Below, one piece after another: positions 1-9,107 of a stretch of DNA of 64,000 nt. The stretch is from positions 42,718,721 to 42,782,720 of the forward strand of contig CM042085.1 of the NCBI GenBank assembly GCA_023512835.1, in the 5' to 3' direction. The DNA is from Taxillus chinensis (Eukaryota; Streptophyta; Magnoliopsida; Santalales; Loranthaceae). The position numbers and the translations under genes were made by a program. Each line of letters starts with the position of its first letter. The stretch's first letter is position 1. Below the pieces are notes generated by a model that was given only the letters and a program-made list of their open reading frames with translations, had not been told where the DNA came from and did not search any database.

Positions 1-636
1 CATACATTTTGCTTGCTGTGGATTATGTGTCTAAGTGGGTAGAAGCTATTCCTACTAGAGTGAATGATGCTAGGGTTGTGACTCACTTCCTTACCAGGAA
101 CATCTTTAGCCGTTTTGGGACACCAAGGGCTATAATCAGTGATGAGGGTAGTCACTTCTGCAACAAATTGTTTGACAAATTATTGAATAAGTATGGTGCC
201 ACTCATAGGAAGTCTTTAGCTTACCACCCGCAAGCTAATGGACAAGCAGAAGTGTCCAACAGAGAGATTAAGGCAATTTTAGAGAAAACTGTTGGAGCCA
301 ATAGGAAAGATTGGTCTCAAAGGCTTGTTGAGCCTTATGGGCATATAGGACACTTAAAAAACTCCCTTTGGGACGTCACCTTACCGTATTCTATATGGTA
401 AGGCATGTCACTTGCCGTAGAACTAGAACACAAGGCTTTGGGGGTGGGGTAAGGTTTTATTTAACCCCCAAGAGAACAAGGAGCTTAGGATGACTCAATT
501 AATTGAGTTAGATGAGCTTAGGCTCGATGCCTATGATAGTGCTAAATTTTACAAAGAGAAAGAACTAAGAAATGGCATGAGAAGGAGGCAACTCAACAAA
601 TGAACCTTTTAACCTTAGGGGGGAAAGTTCTTCTAT
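1..636 (+). pseudogene. Integrase catalytic core and C-terminus (Athila-like), broken
   Basis: Integrase joins retroelement cDNA to host DNA. The frame is already open at base 1 and gives a core ending with the second Asp of the DDE triad (IISDEGSHF) and the Glu about 35 residues later (NGQAEVSN). It matches the integrase of element B (38747-39376). A one-base deletion near 325 shifts the frame relative to B, so the apparent stop at 401 is an artefact of damage; the homologous C-terminal region continues in other frames to about 636. The zinc-binding N-terminus is outside the window. Non-functional. Confidence 0.8.
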
Positions 637-790
637 TTGTTTTTGTTTGGGGTTGTTTTTGGGGGGGGGGGGTTGGTGGGGTGTTGTTTTTGTGGTTTGT
701 GGGGGGGTTTTTGGGGTGGGGTTTTTGGTTGGTTTTAATTTTTGGTTGTGTGTTTTTGGGAATTTTATATTTTGTTTAAATTTTTGGGGT

Positions 791-830
<40 letters not shown>

Positions 831-883
831 TTTTTTATTTTATTAAAAATAAAATAAATTGGGTTGGTGGGAAGAAAGTTAAT

Positions 884-939
<56 letters not shown>

Positions 940-955
940 ATTTTTTTTTAATTTA
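637..955 (+). repeat. G/T-only low-complexity tract with long T runs
   Basis: About 320 bases in which the plus strand is almost entirely G and T: runs of G near 661-735, then T runs of more than 40 bases near 796-828 and 890-935. It replaces the last part of integrase that elements B and C retain. It may be genuine expansion or a consensus error, since homopolymers this long are hard to assemble. The long frame through it is only low-complexity. Confidence 0.75.
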
Positions 956-1679
956 ATTATTGTGCGGGAGACTTTGTTCCTTTTTTAGCTAACCATGTGC
1001 AGGATGAGCAAATTATTGGGTCCTGAACTTGTGGAATTATTTTTAAAGTCAAAGTCAAGGAGCAAGGAGCAAGTGAAGCCCAAAAGTGCTTGAAGATGGG
1101 CTCAACCAACTCACGTGCAAGACTTAAAGATGGTCCATAATGCATAAGCAACTCAGTGGAGAAATTTGGGCCAGTTTGGGCCTGAACGTGAATTTGCACG
1201 TGAATTGCCCAATTCACGTGCACCTCCTTTTGAGCTGTAACTTTCTGGAATGGTAGATGAAGACCATGTGAATCACGTTTACTCTTGCATGCGAATTGCT
1301 AGCTGTCATATGGAGACCCAAAAATGCAAAATATCGATTTTAGCCCTCCTAGAAGCTTCAAACAATTCACGTGCAGAAGGGACTATTGTTTGCCAGCTCA
1401 AGGGGGACCCACCACCAAAGTTTGGGACGATTCTGACCTGCACGCCAATTCAACCAATTCACGTGCAAGGGCTATTTTGGTCAGAACACTCGAAAAGTTA
1501 GGGGCACGTGTATCACGCCAATTGGAGCATCTTTCCTTCTGCACGCTATATAAAGGGAGGCCATCTTCAAAGGCTTCCACACCAAAATCAATCCAGATCT
1601 GAGTATTAGAGAAACTCTGCTCTTTTGCTCTCTTGCTCTTCAATTTTCTGCTCTTTGCTCTTAATTTCTCATTCCAAAG
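956..1679 (+). promoter_or_regulatory. Non-coding spacer before the third ORF, with CACGTG boxes
   Basis: This stretch is homologous to 39900-40632 in element B and, inverted, to 46105-46800 in element C. It holds no supported gene. Several CACGTG (G-box) motifs occur in inverted pairs, for example around 1196-1222, and single ones near 1112, 1369, 1459 and 1504. G-boxes are bound by plant bZIP and bHLH factors. Together with the TATA box downstream, this suggests an internal promoter for the third ORF. Promoter function is inference. Confidence 0.5.
1547..1555 (+). promoter_or_regulatory. TATA box upstream of third ORF
   Basis: TATATAAAG, followed by a CT-rich leader, lies about 125 bases before the third ORF start at 1680. 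A CACGTG box sits about 40 bases upstream. I see no equally good TATA box at this position in elements B or C, so it may be lost there or fortuitous here. Confidence 0.45.
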
Positions 1680-4036
1680 ATGGTGCGCACAAGGAGGACT
1701 GGCCAGGAGGAGGTGCACTCACCTAGTGCTGATAGCCAACCTGAGGAGGAGATACTCTTGGGGCATGCTCTTGATATGCAGGCTTTGGAGGCTTCAGAGC
1801 TGGGCTGGGCTAGAGAGGTGGCTCTTAAAATTCAAAATCTAGGATTACAAAGGTTAGTATCTGCCCAACCAGCTATTTCCTACTCTACCCTACAAGAATT
1901 CTATGCATCTGTCTCTGTGAGTGAGGATGAGCTGATAGGGGTCGTGCAAGGGCTTTATGTCAGAATTACCCCTGAAATTATTAGACATTGCTTTAACCTC
2001 CCTGAACCCAGTGATAGCTTCCCTTAGCTAAGCCTAGGAGAATTTGGTACTGCATGCAACTATGCTAGAAAATTTCAAAGTCGAAGGCAGTATACCAAGA
2101 ATGGTTTTGTTGGAAAATTTAGATGCCTAGCTTACATGGTAGGGAAATGCTTATTGATTCAGACCAGTGGGCTAGATAGTGTGCCTAAGCCACACCTCGA
2201 GTTCATGTATAGCATCGATCATATGCTAAATGTGGATTGGGCCACTACCATTTTTAAATGGTGGAAGAAAAACTCATCAAAGCAGATAAATGGCAGACTT
2301 TTGTGTGCGATATTTCAAAGCATGCCTGCTTTGCATTTTTCCTCCATGGAGAGCATCACTTTTCCTTCTCACTGGGTGTTAAGAGTATTGCATGCTGAAG
2401 GAGGTTTGGGGGTCGAGTACCGAGGTCATTGGGCAACCAATGTTCCTCCTCCATCACAGCCCGCTAGGCACAGTGTTCATGTGGAGCGATCCACGGACTT
2501 TGCAAGGGAGACCTCTCCTCATTTGGATCAAAGGAAGCAGACTCTATACAGACTCACTGCCATGTACATGCAGTTTAATGTACACAAAGAAGATTTTTTA
2601 ATTTCTTTCAAGGCATTAGTGGGCAAGTAGTGAGCAAAGTGGAGGTCATCAATTGGGCAGTCACTAATGGGCACATCACTAGTGCCCAATTTGAAGAATT
2701 AATGGCTCTCATCTCTAGAGACGAACAAGCTACTTCACAACCTAGAACCAGAGCATGGGAGGCCCCAGATGTAGCTGCTCATGCATCGCCTAGAGAATGG
2801 GAAGCCCCAGAAGCTCCTCCTGCTGCATCTACCGAAGCTTGGAGGCAAGAAACACAGCAGCTCAAGGAGGCAAATGCCAGAACCCAGTGCGAGGTGGAAG
2901 CCCTGAGGAAGGACAACAAAGAAGTTAAAGGCCTCCTAGGCAAAATCTGGAAGGCTTTGAGCAAGAGGAAAGCATCAAAATGTTCTCCTACAGTGGAGAT
3001 ATCTGATGAAGAACCCTCTCCATTCCCTGAAGATTCCTATCCAGCCCAGGCGGATCCACCTCAACCAAAATCTTCAGCTCGGCCATCCCACTATCACCCA
3101 GAGGAGGCAGAGCCAGCCGTAGGGTATTCACCCTTCCAGCCTCAAGAGGAGACAAAGCCAGCAGAAGGGTATTCACCCTTCCAGCCTTTTACTGATCCTG
3201 CATATTCTCAGGCTATTGTGCCTGTTATACATCCTGTCTCTTGGGGTACATACATGCCTGCTGAACCTGAAGACCTTCTTGGCCCTCCTATCTATTTAAT
3301 CATTGATCCATCCATATCATCTGCTGAGAGTCAAGTAGCATTTGAAGACTTCATTAATTCTCAGGTGTTAAGGGCTCGATTTGCAAGGGACATGGACCTC
3401 TTCACCTCGTTTGTCCTTCAAAGGATTTTAGGCGATGAATATCTATATTCGGATGAGGTGGACTTGTTTTGCAGGACTATGCGTTTTGTTGTGGAGGCTG
3501 AACCTCATAATTACCCATTATCCCAGTATACATCCATTATACTGTGCGAGCTTTACGACCAACCTTTGTCTGAAAGTGTGTGGCGCCAGCGTATCAATGG
3601 TCACAATGAAGGGCACCGTCCTTGGCATGGTATGCACGAGGTGCTGATCCCTGTGCATATTGAACGTCATTATGTCTTGGTGCGAGTGGATTTGACTGCA
3701 GGGCATGCAGTGCTGTATGATCCAAGCCAAAATGAAGGGTTCAGCAGAAGAAAGAGACGGCTTGTTCATGGGCTCATCAAACGAATCAAGGATGCGATGT
3801 GACAAGAAGGATTGTTGTAGGATAAGCTCCCCCTTATTCACCTCAACGAAATGGAAATCCCTCAGGAGCCTGACCAATTCAGCTATGGGATCTTTGTTTG
3901 CTACTACATGATGGCTATTCTGTAAGGGAAGGAAACTTGGGAAGTGCGCGGTGAGACGTCGGTTGACTTTGTGGCTCAGGTGCGACGAATGGTGGCCAAT
4001 GTCATCTACTATTACAGCTTGCCAAACCAGGGGTAA
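1680..4036 (+). pseudogene. Third (env-position) ORF of Athila-like element with Ulp1/C48-like C-terminus
   Basis: About 780 codons run from the ATG at 1680 to the TAA at 4034. They are interrupted by a TAG at 2025, a one-base deletion near 2600, and stops at 3800, 3818 and 3923. The N-terminal 300 residues (motifs LQEFYAS, ITPEIIRHCFNLPEP) resemble the plant 'putative plant transposon protein' domain. Next come a Lys/Glu-rich coiled coil (WRQETQQLKE to LLGKIWKALSKR) and a Pro-rich linker with a duplicated GYSPFQP unit. The end has a Ulp1/C48-like layout: His (codon 3668), Asp (3719), Gln (3875), then FSYGIFVC, where the usual catalytic Cys is Tyr (3884). Element C has Cys at this site. Its position between integrase and the LTR is where Athila elements carry an env-like ORF. 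The peptidase assignment is from motif layout only. Confidence 0.65.
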
Positions 4037-4936
4037 CTATTTTTCCTACTCCTTCTTTTATGCCATGCGGACATAGCATATTTTAAGTGTGGTGTATGGG
4101 GAGTGACTTGAGCCACTTGCTTGTTTTTTATGTTGTGATTGCATGTTTTATTTAATTCAAAAAAAAACAAAAAAAAATGTTTTTAGTTGCATGATTGTTT
4201 GAGTTGTTTGCTTGAATGATTTGCTTGTGGAGGCATGGATATTAAGTATGCAATTTTGGCTTAAAATTTAATTTATATGCCACATTAGTATCATGTTGTG
4301 ATAAGGGTGTTAAAGTAGTTAAAATGTGCTCTGAATTGGTTTAATCATGTCTTTATCTTTTGAATGATATCACCATGTTTTTGGAGCTGAGTTTTGAATA
4401 TTAGCTGAGCATGAAATGCTATGATAGACCTAAGTAACCCTTAAAGTTGAGTGAAAAAGAAATGAAAAATGAGAACAACTTCTTTTTAGCCTTTGAGTGC
4501 CATTTAGGGTATGGGTAATAATTGCTACTCTTTTTGCATTCAACATTGGTTATTTAATTGTAGGAGTCAAGTAAGCATGTCTTGATGCAAGACCTTTAAG
4601 TCACTTTGACTTCCTATGTATCCTAATTTTTGCTTGTTGTGTGATATTATTGGAAAAGGCTGTGATGCACATTGTGGATTGCTTGCTCATATCTGAAATT
4701 TAAGTGGTGATATTGCATGGTTGTTGGACTAGGGATATGGACATGAATGAACTAAGTTATGACTCATTTTGATGCTTAAATTCCCATTTCATCGTGATAG
4801 AGTTGCATGCTTAGGAAACCATGATTCTCCTTGAATGTTATTTTATTTTTCTTCCGTTTGACTGCGTGTTTACTTTATTTTTGCATGCTTGTATGTTTTT
4901 GCTTGAGGACAAGCAATGGTTCAAGTGTGGTGTATT
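4037..4936 (+). other. 3' non-coding region with two polypurine-like tracts
   Basis: No gene is seen. A tract at 4068-4103 (containing TTTTAAGTGTGGTGT) closely resembles the terminal tract at 4902-4936 (containing TTCAAGTGTGGTGT) that directly abuts the LTR. The terminal copy is the expected plus-strand primer site. The internal copy is also present in element C at 43801-43838. Confidence 0.6.
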
Positions 4937-6456
4937 TGATAACGTGCATTTTATGCCGTTATTCTAGTGTTTATTTAGGATGTTAAGAGCATGATTAGAG
5001 CCTTATTGCTTCATATATCATATATATTTGCTCTAACTCCTAGGAAGATGCTATTTGCAAATACATGCGCTTTTAAGCTGTTTTGACAGATTTTGGACCT
5101 CACTTTTGACATAGTAGATGGCCTCAAACAATTGGCGTGCAACAACAAAAGTTGCTTAGAATTATGGCCTCTACCTACCACAGAAATTTCAGAGCATTTG
5201 GAGCTGATTTGGAGCTGCACGTGAATTCACCCATTTCACGTGCAAACCTATTTTTGCCTCTCAGGCCTCTATAGGATGCAAGGAAGCTTGGGGAGAAGTT
5301 TGAGCTGATTTGGAGGTGCACGTGAATTCACCATATCACGTGCAAATTGGCGTGCAGAGATATTTTTGGACCGATCCTATCGTTTTTCCATGCTGATCAT
5401 TTGTTTCTGAAGGCCCATGTCCAAATTGTGGATGGAAGATAGAGATTTTAAAGTTTCGAGTGTTACTTATCAAAACTACGCCGTTTTGATAAGTGGGCAA
5501 GGTTACACACCTCAAGGCCCATCCAAACTCTATAAATAAGAGCTTCACACCCTCTGCTATGCATACCTAGACCCCCTACACGTTTTTAGAGAGAGAGAGA
5601 GGCTCCACGACTTGGAGGTTGCTCCTTGACCTAGGAGAGCAGCCGTCGCTGCTGTCGCAGCAGCCGTCGCGGATTTTGGAGCCTGGATTTGAAGCTTTGA
5701 TATGCGCGTGATCAAGAAGAAGATGTTGAGCTTTTCTGCTTTGTGTTTGCTTGTAATCATGCGTGAGTAGTTCTTTAATCTAGGGGAGCAATGTAGCCCC
5801 CTTGTTGCTTTGCTGTGTTTATGAATATTGGGTTTAGATGATTGAAGTTTTGCATGTTTTATGAATCTGTTCTTAAGTTCTATCTTTGGATGTACACCTT
5901 GATATTCTTAGCCCTAGTCTGGGGCAGATTGAGATTCATAACTTATTTGTAATTGGTGTTATCATTATCCTTTTGCAAGTATGATTTATTGGCTTTGCAT
6001 GTTTGTGTGTTTAGATGACCATTCTGGCATACAACTCTTAAAAGGACCTCAATGACCATTTGTTGTCCTTGGCTTATGTTTAGCATGTTTTCAATCAGAC
6101 AACCCTAATACCATGAACCAGTAGAGATAACATAGGGAGGTGAAATTGTGACCCTAGATGCTTTTAATCCTTGAATCTTAATCTTAAAATCACTTTGCTT
6201 TCTTTGTTTATTCAGAAAACCAAATAAAAATTAGATCTTTAGTTTAAAAAAGAAAACTTTTTGCCAAGACATTTTATAGAACAAGAGTAATTGGGTGTTT
6301 TGATTTGAGAACTAGAAAACTAGGCTAATCCCTGTGGGTTCGACCCCTTGCTTGCTGTTATTCTTTTAGTGCAAACTTAGGGAATTTATTATCTTGAAGA
6401 GAGATTTAACGACATTAGCTAGCTCTTTTAGAGAGGTTAAAAAATCTTGTCTGTCA
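4937..6456 (+). repeat. 3' LTR of element 1 (1520 bp)
   Basis: It starts TGATAACGTGCA right after the polypurine tract and ends in CTGTCA, the same end as the minus-strand LTR at 18530. It carries paired CACGTG boxes (5216-5242, 5317-5342), a perfect 11-bp dyad at 5466-5493 with arms CTTATCAAAAC and GTTTTGATAAG, a TATA box, and a 3' region resembling the ends of the other Athila LTRs here. Confidence 0.85.
5531..5538 (+). promoter_or_regulatory. LTR TATA box
   Basis: TATAAATA lies 38 bases downstream of the AAAAC/GTTTT dyad. The same dyad-then-TATA order occurs in the LTRs at 18530, 40782 and 50966, so this is probably the LTR core promoter. Confidence 0.6.
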
Positions 6457-6458
6457 GG

Positions 6459-8723
6459 GTCCCAGCTCATATTCCACGACTGCCGGCCCATGTCCCACAG
6501 ACTTCTAGGGGTTCCTTTGCGTTTACAGCCATAGCGCACATTATTGAAGTGGTGGAGAATATTGTCAGAACTTGTTTCCCCACTGATCCTACAACCGAGG
6601 AAGCTCAACCTGTTGACAGACCCAGTGATATTGCAGAGGTAAGAGAGCCTGCAGCTGGAGGGCAGTCACCGGTACAGGATACCCCAGAAGGCAGGGGTAC
6701 AACACCTGTTTTGTTAAGTTCTCTTAGGGAGTCTGAGCTAGAATACTTTTATGTTGAGTATGCCAAGGCTCATATGAGCCCCGCTGAATTGAGGAAGGCA
6801 TGAATCGCCTTTGGTAAGCAGATGGTAGACAGAGACCATCTGATCAGCTGGTTGGTTGAGCAGGGTCTTATAAGAAGAGACCCAGTGGAAGCTGTATCAG
6901 TGGTTGCCCCATCTCCTATCATGGTGGACTCACCTATCCCATCAGCTCCCCATGATGAGACAATGGATTTGGCATCTGAGGCGGAGGAAGCACAAGAAGC
7001 ACAAGAAGCACTTGCAGCTGAGGCAAGTGGATCTGATGTTGAAGTAGCACCACAGGGTTCTGTACCTGTGGATGACTCTGAGATGGCTATACCACCTGCA
7101 CCACAAACTCATCAAGTAGCCACTCAGGTGAGTGAGGAGTTAGCAGCCCATATCCCAATGGCTATTCCAGTGACTGCTGCATCTCACTCCCGTTCCCTGA
7201 CGACTGAAGAGGTAGATCTTCTTGCAAGCAAAGTCCTTGAGAAACTGATTTCCTCTGGCATCCTTAAAGCATCGGTATCTCAAGCTTTTGAAGAATGACT
7301 TGTTGCGGTGGAATCAGGTATGGAAGAGGTACGAACTCAAGTTGAATTATCTGACCGCACCCTAGACAAGGTGTAGCAAGAGATGACATTTCTCACACGT
7401 GTAAACTCCGACGGGTTCAGACATCTGGAGGAACACTGTGAAGACATAAAAGGTGCTTACCAAAGACAATACCAAGGTATCAGTACAACTTTGGGGGCCA
7501 TTCTCTCTGAATGTCATCGTCTTGCCAATGGGGAGATAGCTCTCACTGTCAAAAACCCACACCCACAGCCATCAGACCGGCCTGCACCTGAACCTGTAGA
7601 TCCTACAAAGACAACAGAGCTTACTCCAAGTTATTCAGCACCTCACCCTACTTCACCTCAACCCTCTCCTCCTCCACAACCGCGACCAGAAGCTACCTAT
7701 GCTCGTGGACGAAAGCGTGCACACAGAGCCACCGTTATTACTGATTCTGATGATGATGATGTGCCCATTGGAACGCGCATGAAGAAGCATCCAGCTACTC
7801 CCGGCCAACCATCATCCTCTACTCAGCCTGGTCCCTCAACTACCCATCCAAGTACGGCTGAGTATGCCATGCCTGCTTCCCCTACTAAACCAGCCGCTAC
7901 TACCACCGGCCAACCGATGGTACCACCGCGCACTGTGACTACAGGAGCCAGCTCAGCTGAACTTGCGGCTTTCAATAGCTATGTTGCTGGAGATACCACT
8001 ACGCGGACTTGTGGCTACGAAGCATATTTCACCGGCCCTGACCTGTATCGATTACTACATGACGGTGAAGAAATGGATAATCTTGAGATGACACAGTTCA
8101 TCTTTGCACAAAAGTCATATTTGGAGAAGCTGCCTCTCCATATCTGCCGAGATACACAAGTGGAACTCTGTTTGCTGATTATGCAAGCACAGCTCATCGA
8201 TGATGCATCAATGATCGACTTTATACAGGGTCACAGATATGAAAACTCATTCCGTCCATGGAATGAGGTCGACCATGTGCTCATCCCCTATTTGTCAACA
8301 TCCCCGCACTGGTTTCTTCTCGATATTGACTTCAAGAACTAGAGGATCATCATCTTTGACTCCAAGCCTACTACTCTACTAATCCATCGGCGCAAACAAC
8401 TCCCTGAATTCAATCGCACCCTCACCCGTGTCATGCAGGGATATTCGCATGGGTGTGGTGGCTATCATCTTTCCAAACCAATGGAAATTACTCAAGTCAA
8501 GCAAGGCGTTCCTGCTCAGGATGATGCTCATAGTTGTGGGTTCTATGTTTGCCACTATATTCGCATCCTGACCACCACTGGCTTCACTGCCCTCATGCCT
8601 GAATTTGATCGTGTGAGCAGTCGCGCCGCCTCGTTGCATCTGATTACTGCTCAACTTCTGCATGAGCAAACAGTTGTTTTTCTATTTACACAAAGTGTAA
8701 AATATTCTGACTTTAAACCGTAA
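6459..8723 (+). pseudogene. Extra ORF of sirevirus-like element with Ulp1/C48-like peptidase domain
   Basis: One frame of about 754 codons runs from the truncation point to the TAA at 8721. It has only four in-frame stops (6801, 7296, 7374, 8340) and no frameshift. The first half is acidic and Ala/Pro-rich. A Ser/Pro/Thr-rich linker with a basic patch (GRKRAHR) and an Asp run (DSDDDD) precedes the C-terminal domain. That domain shows the C48 layout: His in PHWFLLDID (8307), Asp in IIIFDS (8358), Gln (8517) and Cys in AHSCGFYVC (8535). Ulp1-type enzymes cut SUMO-like modifiers or their precursors. The ORF sits directly before the polypurine tracts and LTR, in the env position. No membrane segment is evident. 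Truncated N-terminally; function is inferred from motifs. Confidence 0.68.
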
Positions 8724-9107
8724 CTGTCTTGTACTCTATTTCACTGCACACTGCTCTTACTCTTTCTATGTTTTCTGTGTACTTCCTTTATTTTGGTTAC
8801 CGTTTATGAATGTCTTTGTTCTGCTACATGCCGTTCTATGCTTTATTGCATTGCTCTCATGAGCTTTTTGTTTTGGTGCTTGTTCCTCACCCTAGAAAGG
8901 GGGAGAGGAGCAACATCGTAGGGGGAGGGGGAGTTGTCTTTGACCGGAGGCAACCTACGGGGGAGAGGAGTCACCTTTTGTACTTTTGCTGTCCTCCAAG
9001 TTTTTTTATATGAAAAGATATTCTACTAATTTAAAACTTCCCATCAAACTCGTAGTCTCAGAATTCATGTTTCAATCATTGTCATCTTACATTAAATAGG
9101 GGGAGAT
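8724..9107 (+). other. Spacer with repeated polypurine tracts
   Basis: Four G/A tracts occur: about 8897-8912, 8919-8932, 8959-8970 and 9095-9107. The last abuts the LTR and should be the functional plus-strand primer. Multiple tracts ahead of the 3' LTR are a recognised feature of sireviruses. Confidence 0.65.

Larger units (their letters stand above)
1..6456 (+). mobile_element. Athila-like Ty3 retrotransposon, 3' portion (element 1)
   Basis: The window opens inside integrase. In order it holds the integrase end, a G/T tract, a spacer with CACGTG boxes and a TATA box, a third ORF, a 3' non-coding region, a polypurine-like tract and a 3' LTR. This order matches elements B and C later in the window, which are more complete. 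The Athila assignment rests on the third ORF after pol, the long LTR starting TGATAACGTGCA, and the tRNA-Asp type primer site in the related minus-strand copy near 18507. The right end is abrupt at 6456, where a sirevirus-like ORF begins, so this element probably inserted into that one. The 5' half lies outside the window. Confidence 0.85.

Noticed and set aside
647..988. 113-codon frame of Gly, Phe and Trp residues
   Set aside because: Pure low-complexity translation of the G/T tract.
6459..8723. Mutator-like or CACTA origin for the Ulp1-like ORF
   Set aside because: Such transposons do carry Ulp1-like ORFs, but I see no transposase domain or terminal inverted repeats here, and the ORF runs straight into retroelement polypurine tracts and an LTR. 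Not fully excluded, since the 5' part is missing.
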